The notes beneath the pieces were generated by a model. The model saw only the letters and a list, made by a program, of their open reading frames with translations. It ran no database searches and was not told the DNA's origin. Made by a program: the position numbers and the translations under genes. This document shows, one piece after another, positions 10,742 to 21,035 of a stretch of 64,000 bases of DNA. This stretch comes from Endotrypanum monterogeii (lineage: Eukaryota; Euglenozoa; Kinetoplastea; Trypanosomatida; Trypanosomatidae): assembly GCA_000333855.2 (NCBI GenBank), contig CM007337.1, positions 462,648-526,647 of the forward strand, given 5' to 3'. Within the stretch, counting starts at the first letter, position 1; every line of letters starts with the position of its first letter.

Positions 10742-11458
10742 AATATTTATCTGTTTCTGCTGATGCTTTTTTTTTGTTTGTTGTTGGTAATGGTGGTGCT
10801 GAGCACCTCAGCGAGGGGATAGGGGGGAGAGGGGGCGGGGGAGTGGGAAGAGCGAATCTGTGGAGCGGAATGTGTCGGTGGTGATGGTGTGTTATGTGAT
10901 GGATATGAATTGAGTCAATAACACGAATTCCCACAAATCATGTACTCGGCTACTGATACAGCCATTTATGCGACGACGCTCTTCTAGTTTTTTTTTCCCC
11001 TCTCCCCTTATATCTGTCTTGACCATTTTTCTCGAAACCACACAAATCTGTTGGAGAGAAGAAGTTGTCGGAGGTGCACTATGCCCCCTATACATACACA
11101 CGCACACACACATATATATATATATATAGTATACACTGAAGAGCTGCAACGTGCTCCTCTACACACAGTTGTACATATATACATACATCATGATTTATAT
11201 CCATATCTTTCTGTGGGTGTATAGCATGTCTGTATGCCGTCACACCTACTTATACCCTCTACACCGGTGGTGATTTCGCTGACAAGAGCGCAACGAGTAC
11301 GGAAATGAAGATCAAAAAATACCGCCGATGCGTCACGATGACTGCGTTGACAAAGTGTCAGGCGCCTGTCTCTGCGCACGTGTGTGTGTCAGTGCTGCAA
11401 GAGACAAAAAATATCTGGCGCTAAAAATGTTAAGGCGTATCTGCTGCAAAAAAAATTT

Positions 11459-11542
11459 CCGACTCCTTCTTGATCTTCCATAATTTTCACCTACCTACAT
11501 GTTCTCTACCAACCAATCGAAATGATTACGGCCACACACAAG
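11459..11542 (+). promoter_or_regulatory. candidate spliced-leader acceptor, gene at 11587
   Basis: A C/T-rich stretch at 11459-11512 is followed by the first good AG at 11541-11542. This gives a 5' UTR of about 44 nt. The tract is weaker than most others in the window. Confidence 0.4.
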
Positions 11543-11586
11543 AACGATGATCTACCGCTGCACCATAAATTGACACAGACGGCACA

Positions 11587-13812
11587 ATGTATGTGTCTGC
11601 GATGCAGCAGCTGCATGCCCTCCGCGCCAAACAGCACATGAAACGGGCGATCGTAGAGGAACATATGCAGCTCTATGACACCGCAAGGGACGCATATGAA
11701 ATGGCACAACGTCAGGAAGCAGAACTCCGAGCGATGGTACATGCAGCAGAAGCACGCACAGCGCAACTCCGGCAGCGTTTCTGCGCTGTGGAGGCCGAGC
11801 TGCGAACTGCGACGACACAACTCAGCCACACTCAGTTTCTGTGTCACTCTTTAGAGAGTCGTATTGCGGAATACGTGGGGTGCCAGCGCTCTGCGGTGTT
11901 CCTGGCGGCGCTGCCGTCGTTTTCAATTTTACCATTATCAAGGCGGCCACCGCTGTGTCCCATGGACCCCTACAGTCTGTTCAACACGGTGACAGCTGAA
12001 GCTCTCTCGTACGACTCCGTCGACATCTGGACCACTGCGGCATCGGACCACTCTGTAGAACTCTACCCCGTGGGAAGAGGCGAAAATCCCACTTTGGAAG
12101 GTGGTGAAGGGGTGGGCTTATCAGATGCGGAGACAGATGGTCGCAACCGCGAGTGTCACTGTCTTTGTGAAGAGGCGGGTGCATGTCCTACAAGCCCCAC
12201 AATCGAGTCTCTCTTCATCGACGCCGTCCACGACATCTTGCGTGGATATCACTATACATTCCTCTGCACATCTGTGGATGGATGCAGCTTGTGCAACTCT
12301 GACGACGACGGTATACCGAGTGGAATGTGTGCAACCAGGGCGCCTTCGACCAACGGGGCATCCGCAGGAGTGCGCGTGCAATCTTGCCAACATAATCTCT
12401 CCTTTGAACCGGCACACTTCTGTTTGCGCGTTCTTCAACTTCTTGAGCAGGAAGCGTCTCGTGGCCCCACCCGCAAGCTCAACATCTCTCTTGCTGTAGG
12501 CAGCGTAGGTATGGCGGAGGCAGCGTGCACACCGAAAGCAGCATTCACGACGATGACAGCCCCACCCACGCCACCCGCCTGTGCAGCTACAGAGAGTGGC
12601 TGGACGGATCTTCTTCTTCCAATCGCTGCGCGGCACCAGCAGGAAACTATTCCCATAAAAGCATCACCGCTAGACGAGCGCGTCGAGGCGAAGCAGCCTT
12701 GTATGTCATCGGACTCAAGGGGAATGAGGTTCAAGAACAGCAACGACATCAATAGTGTTGCTTCACTCGACAGTCGTGATATGCGAGCTGATGGCACCCG
12801 CTCTCCAGAGCTCTCTAGGACTGCTGGTGGCTTGGCCGGCCAGACTGCTCTGACAACGTCCGTTCCCACCCTCGAAGGAGTGCCGCTAACCTCCATTGAG
12901 GCAGCGGCCTTTTGGCTTCAGGAGGCTGGACTTCTCGCGACAGCTGACACAGCGAACGACCCCAGAGACACGGGTAGACTGCAAACGTCAAGCCCGCCGC
13001 CGTCAAGTCAGCGTAGGAGCACGACGAGAAGAACTGTGGCGTCCTCTGTTGTTGTTCTTCTCGTGGATGTGCATACACAGGATGTCACCGGTAAGCTACA
13101 CAACAGTCTCCTGCGTATTGTCGGCGATAGTCATTTCGATCCAGGGCCTTTTGGGGACTTCAAGCTCTTGTCCAAGGGACTTGATGCCCCGAGGTGCTGC
13201 TCGCCTTCGACTTTCAGTCTGTACATGTCTCACACCATAGAGGCCCTCGCACGCACAGCCGCCTCGAAGTCAACACATGCTACGGACTCGGAGCTCAGTC
13301 CTCCTGATGAGAGGGAAGAGCAGTATTCTAGCACTCCTGCGAACTCATCGACAGTGATGCGAGCGCTGCATCGATCAGACATTGCCCCTCTATCTGCTCA
13401 CGAGGTACGTACTGTCACGCACAACACCTCGTTCCGATGCCTAGAAGAGACCTGTGCTCTAACCAAGATATCTGACGCGCACGATTCGTTGCTATGCTCT
13501 ACCGCTGCCGCATGGCGGCTTTGGGCAACACTTTTGCGATCAATATTTGGAGGCAATAGCAAGGCGATGTGGGTTCATTACACAAGCACAGGCTACTGTT
13601 GCAGTCCCACTAATGACGGAAGTGGCGATAGAGATTCCCTTGATGCTACAAACCGCGTTTTCGTTCGTGGTGGCTTTCATTCGCAGCGGGGCCAACGAAG
13701 CGATACAGCAGCCCTTCGACTCAGCGCTCTCTTTTGTAGATTAGTGCGGCACGATGCCGTCGCATCGGAGATATCACCGGAGTTGGCACGCCTAACAAGC
13801 GCCTATATGTGA
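11587..13812 (+). CDS. hypothetical protein with N-terminal coiled coil
   Basis: 741 residues; I do not recognise a family. Residues of about 3-95 are charged and heptad-like, rich in Ala, Gln, Glu, Arg and Leu, and probably form a coiled coil. A Cys-containing stretch (CHCLCEEAGAC, about 198-208) and a second Cys cluster (about 238-246) follow. The rest is Ser/Thr/Ala-rich with scattered ordered islands, such as VASSVVVLLVDVHTQDVTG near 490-508, a possible beta-strand core, and a C-terminal helical region. The ATG at 11587 is the first after an in-frame stop at 11566, so the start is well bounded. G/C-rich third positions across the whole frame support it as genuine coding sequence. No catalytic motif, signal peptide or clear membrane segment is visible. 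Confidence 0.85.
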   Translation: MYVSAMQQLHALRAKQHMKRAIVEEHMQLYDTARDAYEMAQRQEAELRAMVHAAEARTAQLRQRFCAVEAELRTATTQLSHTQFLCHSLESRIAEYVGCQRSAVFLAALPSFSILPLSRRPPLCPMDPYSLFNTVTAEALSYDSVDIWTTAASDHSVELYPVGRGENPTLEGGEGVGLSDAETDGRNRECHCLCEEAGACPTSPTIESLFIDAVHDILRGYHYTFLCTSVDGCSLCNSDDDGIPSGMCATRAPSTNGASAGVRVQSCQHNLSFEPAHFCLRVLQLLEQEASRGPTRKLNISLAVGSVGMAEAACTPKAAFTTMTAPPTPPACAATESGWTDLLLPIAARHQQETIPIKASPLDERVEAKQPCMSSDSRGMRFKNSNDINSVASLDSRDMRADGTRSPELSRTAGGLAGQTALTTSVPTLEGVPLTSIEAAAFWLQEAGLLATADTANDPRDTGRLQTSSPPPSSQRRSTTRRTVASSVVVLLVDVHTQDVTGKLHNSLLRIVGDSHFDPGPFGDFKLLSKGLDAPRCCSPSTFSLYMSHTIEALARTAASKSTHATDSELSPPDEREEQYSSTPANSSTVMRALHRSDIAPLSAHEVRTVTHNTSFRCLEETCALTKISDAHDSLLCSTAAAWRLWATLLRSIFGGNSKAMWVHYTSTGYCCSPTNDGSGDRDSLDATNRVFVRGGFHSQRGQRSDTAALRLSALFCRLVRHDAVASEISPELARLTSAYM

Positions 13813-14972
13813 AGCAGCAGCACGAATTCGATGCGTGTTGCGTCTGCCAAAGGAAAAAAAAATCCTTTTTCATAATCGACGCCGAACGCTCGTTCCACAG
13901 TGTTGCACAGGTGCACTTCCATATCGGGGGTTGAACGTCTTTTTTTCTGCACGCCATAGGGAGCGAGGAGGGGGGGGGGAAGTAGTCTTGATTGGAGCTC
14001 CTTTTAAAAATATTTCCCGTGTGTACCTCAGCAGACGCCACGTATCTGTTTTTGAGTGGACTCCCCCCCCTCCCGCTCCACTTGACCAGTGGACGGGGTA
14101 GTATGCTTTCCCCTAATAGACACTACTGCATAGATCCTGCTGCTCCAATTTTTCTTTTCCACGAGCAAAGCGGGGCTTGTGAATGCAGCCGCATTCCCTC
14201 TTCACGTTAGTGATGTGAAACTGTCAACACGCACACAACTTCCCCACTTTTTGAAAAAATATATATATCACCCTGACAGACAGGTTGGATATATGCGCGT
14301 GTTGTATTTCATTTTTCTCTCCTGGCGATCGATCTGGAGTACGAGAACTCATACTTGACCCGTCTCTTCCCCCTGCCTCGTGGATCTATCTCCACTGACT
14401 CTCTTGATTATGCTGTCCTTGTTTTGTTGTTGCCTCCACCCCCCTCCCCCAGTATAACAGTTGACTACTCCATAGGCGTGCTGCTACTCGGTGGCAGCAG
14501 TGACCCGCAGCTGCTGCAGCCCCCTCCCCCCCCACCCCCTGCATTCTCTAGCTGGTATCCTATCATTTAGTTTCACCCTCATGCCTGGTGCATCGCTCAC
14601 GACGTCTGGTGGTTTCTTTCCCCACACGTAGAGCTATCGGTTCGGTGAGGCAGCCACGTTTAGCTGCGTGCGGGCACGCGCCTCCTTTTGATGTAGTTTG
14701 CACGTCTTGATACCTAGATGGAAGTCTTTCCGAACGCAGCGTATCCTCACTCATCTCACCTACACCCTCCTCCTACTTCTCCCCCTCCCCCTTTTTTTTC
14801 CACTCCCTGTCCGACTCCCCTTTCCCCTCCACGCGACCACCGCTTGCTAATTTGTATGTGTTTTATATCTGTGCTCACCATACTACGGAGGAAAACAAAG
14901 TAAGCGAGACTAAGGAAGAATCCCTCTCCTCCGCTCACCGCATACAACCCCCCCCCCCCCACACACACAAAA

Positions 14973-14975
<3 letters not shown>

Positions 14976-15011
<36 letters not shown>
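14976..15011. repeat. (CA)n microsatellite
   Basis: Perfect CA repeat preceded by a C13 run. Confidence 0.95.
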
Positions 15012-15016
<5 letters not shown>

Positions 15017-15639
15017 CACTCATAGACGTAGGTGGGGCAGCATACCGCGGTTCTGTGGTGAAGGAAGGAAAGGGCTTGTGTGCCAAAGTGGAGAGGTACT
15101 TGCAACACCCTCAGCAGGTGTCCACCATTCTGTGTCTGCTGCTTCCGCTTTCTCTTCACCCCTTACTTCTAACTCCACCGTCAAACACTTTTGTCACAAC
15201 ACTGGCCTTGCTTTCTTTGGCAGCTCTTCGGGAGACAACTGCGCTGCTCCATCACCTCTTGCTCATTTTTCTGACTTCTCTAGTTTCGATGATTGACATC
15301 GTTGCACGACCGTCTCCACCTTTCCTTCACCCTAGTGTATACACCTATATTATTAATATATATCGGGGGTGTAGCTGACAGCATTCAGAGCTCCTTTAAA
15401 ACAAAAAAAAATCATTTGTGCGTTGCGCATCCAATGAAGACCATAAAATAACTTACCGGACGCTGTCTTTCCTCTCGTGTTTCCTTTTTTCCTTTACATC
15501 GCCTTGTTCAAGTTTGTATACTTTTTTCTAGTTGTTGTGTTGCGACTCGTGTCGCAGGCCCCTCCCCCGTCTTCGCTTTCGATTATTCACCGGTATTATT
15601 GTAGGCACACGGACGCACAGGGTGGCGACGCCCTCTCCC

Positions 15640-15718
15640 TCCCTCCCTCCCTCTCTCTCGTTTTTTCCCCTCACTCCCGACTTTTACGACAAACTTCGTT
15701 TTGTGTATTATCGCATAG
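15640..15718 (+). promoter_or_regulatory. candidate spliced-leader acceptor, ubiquitin protease gene
   Basis: A tandem CCCT tract at 15640-15690 is followed by AG at 15717-15718, giving a 5' UTR of about 168 nt. A stronger C/T tract at 15808-15876 has no AG before the ATG at 15887; its first AG is at 15890-15891, inside codon 2. Use of that tract would move initiation to the in-frame ATG at 15905. Confidence 0.45.
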
Positions 15719-15886
15719 AGTGCGAACACGTCATTTGTGTGATCTTGTGGACGTTGCCTCTCCTTTTCTTCCTCCTTGACTTCAGAAAGAAACAGTACCC
15801 ACGGGGCTTGACTCCCTCCCTCGTCCCCCTCCCTACTTCCCCATCGTTACCCCTCCCCTCCCCACCCCCCCTTTTTAATCCCTGGT

Positions 15887-18800
15887 ATGAGCCATGGTCG
15901 ACGCATGCTTGAGGCGCAGGCGCAGAAGGAGCGTACGTCTGGTACATCTGAAGGGGGCCACATAGACGACGGTCACCTACGCAACACCTCTCGTGCTTTG
16001 AACAATGATGGGACGCCGGTGCGCTCTTCACGCGGTGGCGGGGGCGAAGAAGATATCTCCCTTCTTTCTCCGTCTCCAGAGTCAAACCACCGACTGGGAT
16101 TTCACCGCTCTGGTGAGGGTAGCAGTAGCGCAGGTAGTACTCCCACTGGAGGGTGGAGTGCACGCGCTAGTGGCCCCTCGGGGACTCCCAACCACCAACC
16201 GCGCATCAGCGGTTTAGGCCTTTTGGCCGCCGCACCTCTCATACGCGGCCCTTTGTCAGTAACTCGCCGACGGAAGTCGTTGGACTCGACAGAAGATGTG
16301 TATCCCCGGGTCGCTTGCCACGGTGCCGTTGATGGAGAGGCGACTAACGGTGACCGCATCGACCCAGGGACGCGTACCACTGCCGCGGAAGCAATGTCCA
16401 TAAAATCACCAAGGAAAACGGAGAACGACGGTTGCGACGACTCACATGGCGTTGGAAAGTCAGCCCAACCCCGCAATTCTTCCGAAGCTCGGAGTCAGAG
16501 CCGCTCCGGGAGTAGCGGTAACTCCGCGGCGGGTTGTCTGCGCTATCCAGTCTCACGAGTAAAGGCGTCGGCGCGTGCCGCGAATTCATCAGCACTTTTG
16601 CACGGTGCGTCTGATCATCTCACTTCCACTCGCACGGAGAGCCGCTCACCCCCGCTGGTGACGACAGAAGGGGCGACACTGTTTTCTTCGCAGTTGCAAC
16701 CGTCTCGTGCAGCGCCGCTTCCGACTCCGATTACTGCCTCTCTTTGCCGCCCGGGCCACTTCAACTTGGAGGCTATCGCTGATCAACAGAGCGCTGCAGC
16801 CGCTGGATTGGTGCACCCATCCGATCGCGCGTCTTCACGAAGACGTGAGTCGTCGTCGTCTATGCTGGGGAACACCGGGTTGACTGCAGGTTTTTCATCT
16901 TCCACAAGAACTCCCCTCAATACGATGTCCATCTCCGTGCCACCGGCGTCCCCGCCGCTGCGCGCAGGAGTTTCACCCCGCACGCTTCCCTTGCATCCGA
17001 CAAGGGTGGATGCCAGCAATGCTTCGGTGTACGTCTCTCGTGCGAACAGTGCGAACACAGTCACCACAACGGTGGTTACGACTCCCTCATCCTCACAAGT
17101 GCAATTGCCACACCAGGGCGGCTCGCGAGTGTCACCTTACGAGCTTCAGCAGCAGCAGGCGTACCCGATGCCGTCCACTCCGCCGGCAATACCACCGCCA
17201 TCTTGCAGTAATACACTCATGACCACTCGCTCAGTGGTACGCCATGACATCGGCGAGCTAGCTGGAGATGCCGCCGAGGAAGACTGCGGAGGATCGGGGG
17301 CGGCGCTACACAGTCTACCCCGTTCGCCCACCCCTCTTCCCCAGAAAGGTGGACCTGTGATGGCAGTGGCTGGACCCGAGTGGCGGTCACCGCTACCGTC
17401 GCCGCTGTCAGCGAACGCTGAGGCGCCTATCCGTTTACCGCCTTCTTACCTCTCTGAGGTGACAGAGCCGTACGACGGGTTCGATAGGACTCCTTTGACC
17501 AACAGCCTGGATCGGCGGCACTACCCCTTTATGCGCGACTTCAGCGGTTTCCATAATACGGGTAATGATTGCTACGGCTGCAGTTTGTTCACCATGCTGC
17601 TACGCAGTCCTGTCTTCCGTCGCGCGTTGCTGCACTCGCCGCTCGTATGTGCCGTGCGGCGCTACGAGGCACTGTTGACGGGTAAGACGGAGCGTCGTGT
17701 ACTGTGGTCTAGCGGGTACGTGGAGACTGCGGAGGATGCAAACTCGAGATCGACGGCAACTGTAAACGGGCGGAAGCGCACCCGAGGCCCAGGGCAGTCT
17801 GCCGAGAACCCTCATGACCGTCGGCAGATGGAGGAGGCTCCCGGGGCTACGGCGAGGGGCCAGGCAGGCACCGCGCCACCGTCGATATCTGAACCTTCGG
17901 CTCCGTCACAGTACGTGTGGCGCCCCACTCCAGTCATCCAACACACGCTCAATGTTCTCGACACTTTTTCTCTCGATGAGCTTGAGGATGCTCTCGCGGT
18001 GGATCCGGAGACACAGCACGTGCCCGCTACGCTGCACAATGCCCTCGCTGCACTGGCTCGTGCACAGCGCTGGCGTGAACACATGACAGCCCTCGTGAAC
18101 GCGCGGCGTACACAGTTCTCAGAGCGGCAGCGTCTGCTCGAATCGCGGATCTATCACGCCAACGACCGAGACTTTGATGGTCAGGTGTACAGCTATGGCA
18201 TCCGCCTTAGTACTGTCGCCAAAATGTTTGAGGGCGATTTTTTCTTAGGGGATCAGGAAGATGCGCACGAGTTGTTCGTGTCTGTCATCGCGAGGCTGGA
18301 AATGGAGGCTCTCAGGTTTCAGGAACGATGTGACGAAGTATTGAAGCATCGCAGCTCTGCCAGCACAACGGCAGGGAGTGAAGCAAGGGAGGATAAGGAG
18401 GGTGATGAGGTTGGGTTGGGGGACGAGAGGGGGAGGGTCAAGGTGGCCGAGACACCTCTTTCACGGCCGGCGAACCCAGTTTGCACTTCCTCTGGTAGTG
18501 CAACGTGCCTTATCCCTTCATCTGCCGCGGATGTTGCTGCGGGACGTTGTGCAGAGCAACGTCTGTCTGTATCCAAGACACCGGCGGAGGTCTGGATCAA
18601 CACACTAGTGCAAACGAACCTCCTTAACATAATTCGGTGCCGCACCGGCCACTGCCACCACGAGATCGTCACCGATGAAATTTGTGTGAACTTGTCCGTT
18701 AACATCCCAGAGGCGCTTTTCACTTCGTCACCGCCACCGTTACCTCTGCCGACTCCGGCGTTATTCCCAGCGCTTCCGCAGCGCTTTCCCTCTCCTCCGA

Positions 18801-19870
18801 CTGTACCCACGTCATCGATAGGAACGGCGACAGCGCGGCCCATCGCCGGGGATGGAGGTGGTGACCGATGTCCCTCCCTCGCCGATCTATTGCAGGAGTC
18901 AATGGCGTACGAAGCGCTGAAGGAGTACCGGTGCGATAGTTGCGGCTCCACGGCATCGCAATACCAAGGTGGCTGCTTTTATACATGTCCTCCACCACTC
19001 CTAGTGCTTCAGCTGAAGCGCTTCGCGACGCAATTCGTGAAGGGCACAGTTATTATTCATAAAAACAGTAGTCGTGTTGCAGTCGAGGAAAGGCTGGTAA
19101 TACATGCGTTGCCCACTGCAGAGGAGTTGCGGACTTTGCTCCAGCGACGAAAGCGGCGGCCGCCAGGTCAGACATCGGATAGTATGGGGTCCGTAGATAG
19201 CAGCCAGGCAGAGAAAGCCACTCGGTTAGATCCCTTTGTCTCACCTACGACAGCGTGCAAGGTGGCATCGACCGCATGCGTGGGAGAGGAGGCGTGTTGC
19301 TACTACGACCCCAATAAAAAATGCTTCGCTGCTGCTCTGCGGAAGGCCTCCTACGTGGGTGGGGGCGATGACTCTGCAGGGCAGGCTTTCGCAGAAAATG
19401 AGCATCCGCATAGAAAAGCCGATCATCTCACCACAGCCATCGCTGCAGAGCCTTCGCCCCCCTCGCGTGTCTGGGCGATTCGGTGCGTTTATCTCATGCG
19501 GAGCTGCGTCCTCCATCTCGGCCCAAGCCTTTACTACGGCCACTACGTCTCCGACTTCGCAGTTGATGGCGAAGAGAGTTCCGAGGAGAAGCCGACCGCC
19601 GACGATGGCGGCGATATCCACCAAGACGTTCCCACGATGAACGAATCTGACGTGACATTGAACTCGCCCAGCTCCAGAGGGCAATCGTCACGGCGACGCT
19701 GGCGACGCGCGAACGACGAGCGGGTTGAGGTGCTCGATGGGGAGGTGATCCAGACCCGTCACGGGGGCTCCTCCGATACATATCTGCTCTTGTATGAGAA
19801 AATTACCGAGGAGTTGGTGCAGTGTCCTGCCGAGGCGGTGCTGCCGGTACCCGTGTACCCTACTGAATAG
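15887..19870 (+). CDS. ubiquitin carboxyl-terminal hydrolase, USP (peptidase C19) family
   Basis: 1327 residues. Predicted cysteine protease that removes ubiquitin from proteins. The first 530 or so residues are Ser/Pro/Thr-rich and probably disordered. The catalytic region starts with the Cys box FHNTGNDCYGCS, with the nucleophile at Cys562 and the oxyanion Asn at 560. Asp561 replaces the usual Thr of the GNTCY consensus. A Cys-rich zinc-finger-like pair (CRTGHC and CDSCGS) brackets a Pro-rich insert. LLVLQLKRF is the canonical strand. The His box is YYGHYVSD (His1219), and a downstream W-x3-ND-x2-V-x-VL segment can supply the third catalytic residue. The domain is interrupted by several large low-complexity insertions, common in Leishmania. 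The start is ATG 15887, or 15905 if the nearest splice tract is used. The substrate and trypanosome ortholog name are not identifiable here. Confidence 0.92.
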   Translation: MSHGRRMLEAQAQKERTSGTSEGGHIDDGHLRNTSRALNNDGTPVRSSRGGGGEEDISLLSPSPESNHRLGFHRSGEGSSSAGSTPTGGWSARASGPSGTPNHQPRISGLGLLAAAPLIRGPLSVTRRRKSLDSTEDVYPRVACHGAVDGEATNGDRIDPGTRTTAAEAMSIKSPRKTENDGCDDSHGVGKSAQPRNSSEARSQSRSGSSGNSAAGCLRYPVSRVKASARAANSSALLHGASDHLTSTRTESRSPPLVTTEGATLFSSQLQPSRAAPLPTPITASLCRPGHFNLEAIADQQSAAAAGLVHPSDRASSRRRESSSSMLGNTGLTAGFSSSTRTPLNTMSISVPPASPPLRAGVSPRTLPLHPTRVDASNASVYVSRANSANTVTTTVVTTPSSSQVQLPHQGGSRVSPYELQQQQAYPMPSTPPAIPPPSCSNTLMTTRSVVRHDIGELAGDAAEEDCGGSGAALHSLPRSPTPLPQKGGPVMAVAGPEWRSPLPSPLSANAEAPIRLPPSYLSEVTEPYDGFDRTPLTNSLDRRHYPFMRDFSGFHNTGNDCYGCSLFTMLLRSPVFRRALLHSPLVCAVRRYEALLTGKTERRVLWSSGYVETAEDANSRSTATVNGRKRTRGPGQSAENPHDRRQMEEAPGATARGQAGTAPPSISEPSAPSQYVWRPTPVIQHTLNVLDTFSLDELEDALAVDPETQHVPATLHNALAALARAQRWREHMTALVNARRTQFSERQRLLESRIYHANDRDFDGQVYSYGIRLSTVAKMFEGDFFLGDQEDAHELFVSVIARLEMEALRFQERCDEVLKHRSSASTTAGSEAREDKEGDEVGLGDERGRVKVAETPLSRPANPVCTSSGSATCLIPSSAADVAAGRCAEQRLSVSKTPAEVWINTLVQTNLLNIIRCRTGHCHHEIVTDEICVNLSVNIPEALFTSSPPPLPLPTPALFPALPQRFPSPPTVPTSSIGTATARPIAGDGGGDRCPSLADLLQESMAYEALKEYRCDSCGSTASQYQGGCFYTCPPPLLVLQLKRFATQFVKGTVIIHKNSSRVAVEERLVIHALPTAEELRTLLQRRKRRPPGQTSDSMGSVDSSQAEKATRLDPFVSPTTACKVASTACVGEEACCYYDPNKKCFAAALRKASYVGGGDDSAGQAFAENEHPHRKADHLTTAIAAEPSPPSRVWAIRCVYLMRSCVLHLGPSLYYGHYVSDFAVDGEESSEEKPTADDGGDIHQDVPTMNESDVTLNSPSSRGQSSRRRWRRANDERVEVLDGEVIQTRHGGSSDTYLLLYEKITEELVQCPAEAVLPVPVYPTE

Positions 19871-20219
19871 AGTATCGATGTGCAAAGTCCAGTTGTGGAG
19901 TCGTCGCCAAGGCCACGAGAGGAGCGAAGTATATACAGTTATATGTTTTTTTCTACGGGGCAATGCGGTGCCATAAATGGAAGGCTTCGTTGGTAGAGAA
20001 AGTGACGAGCCGCGCCTGTGTGTAGGTGTGTGTTTGTGTTTCTGGTGTCTGTGTGTGTGCGTCTGCATAGATGTATTGAAAGAGAAGGGAATGGACTGTT
20101 TAGGGGTGGCATATATCTCTTGTGGTTTCCGTCGCCGTGACCCCCCTTTCCCCTCCTCTTTACATCACGCCGCCGTCAAGACAGAAATAAAAACATTATA
20201 TATATCCCCCCCTCCTCTC

Positions 20220-20245
20220 GCACACACACACACACACACACACAC
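20220..20245. repeat. (CA)n microsatellite
   Basis: Perfect CA repeat in the 3' flank of the ubiquitin protease gene. Confidence 0.93.
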
Positions 20246-20837
20246 TTTAAGCTGACTCTCGACTGCGCCTGCAAGTAAACTAGTGTGACTTGGTGGCGGG
20301 GTGCCTCCAAGGCGAGAGGACTCAGCAGACACGTGTAGAGAGCGCAACGCACCTCGTGGCGTCGCACGGTCGACTAAAGTCTTTCCATAACGCCAAATGT
20401 CGAGGAGCTCCAACGCAGTTTGCACGTGTCCCGTGGGCGTCTCCTTTCGTTACGGGCCCAGGAGTCCGTTGTTGTCTGCACACAGCCATCTTAAATTCTT
20501 TTTTTGTGCTTGTGTGCATCCCCCCTGGACCGCGTCATCGCTCCTTCCTCTGCATTTGATGTTGGGTGCATTAGTCCTCATCACCGATCCCTTCTTTTCT
20601 TCCCCCCACCGCTCGTCCTCGTTGAACGTGGTGTTGCTATTTCTTTTCTCTCGTTCTCCCTCCCCTTCACCCTCGTGGCTCTGCGGGCGGATGCGGTCGA
20701 GCTCGAACAGGAAATACTTATATGTCTGTATATATATATATATATATGTTGGAAGACCACTATTTCCTAACTTTTTTTATATCACCAGCGACGTGGCGTC
20801 GATAGTGACGCCTTTGCGCGGTACAGGTCTGCCCTTT

Positions 20838-21033
20838 GTACCCCTCCCCCCCTCGTCAGGACTCCTTATCCCCCTGTACGTGCCTCCTCCCACCATTGCA
20901 TTCTATTTGAGGTTAACTATATATATATATATATACAGATATACGTTTATTGTGCTCACAGGATGAGGTGAGCTTGGCTGCATCGAGTTTTGTCTAGCAT
21001 CCTCACCCCTTCCCCTTCTCGACTTTTCCACAG
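20838..21033 (+). promoter_or_regulatory. two candidate spliced-leader acceptors, 5-alpha-reductase gene
   Basis: A C/T tract at 20838-20856 ends in TCAG (AG 20858-20859), giving a UTR of about 177 nt that includes the (TA)n at 20918-20935. A second excellent tract at 21001-21030 ends in CAG at 21031-21033. It lies only 2 nt before the ATG at 21036, which would leave almost no UTR besides the spliced leader itself. Confidence 0.5.
20918..20935. repeat. (TA)n in predicted 5' UTR
   Basis: TA repeat between a candidate acceptor (20859) and the ATG (21036) of the 5-alpha-reductase gene. Confidence 0.9.
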
Positions 21034-21035
21034 CC

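Larger units (their letters stand above)
8512..11586. other. 3.1 kb gene-free spacer
   Basis: No gene supported. The spacer begins with a CT/GT-rich stretch (8625-8672) and a more complex island (about 8690-9010). It then has (TA)n tracts at 9520-9584, 10121-10149, 10702-10740 and 11112-11128, and a (TG)n at 10500-10530. A 75-nt almost pure C/T tract lies at 9703-9778. Several textbook pyrimidine tracts are not followed by any long open frame, so the 5' UTR of the next gene could be long or alternative transcripts may exist. Confidence 0.7.
13813..15886. other. intergenic spacer, pyrimidine-rich
   Basis: No gene supported. The spacer contains repeated C/T tracts (about 14423-14452, 14517-14541, 14758-14832, 15640-15690 and 15808-15876) and a (CA)n at 14976-15011. 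A short TTAATATATAT element lies near 15354-15363. Confidence 0.7.
19871..21035. other. intergenic spacer
   Basis: No gene supported. The spacer holds GT-rich sequence (about 20020-20065), a (CA)n at 20220-20245, a more complex stretch at about 20281-20480, (TA)n tracts at 20727-20747 and 20918-20935, and C/T tracts before the next gene. Confidence 0.7.

Noticed and set aside
18319..18951. 210-codon minus-strand frame opposite the ubiquitin protease
   Set aside because: It is the shadow of a well-supported sense gene, with Arg/Ser-rich composition and no upstream splice tract on that strand.
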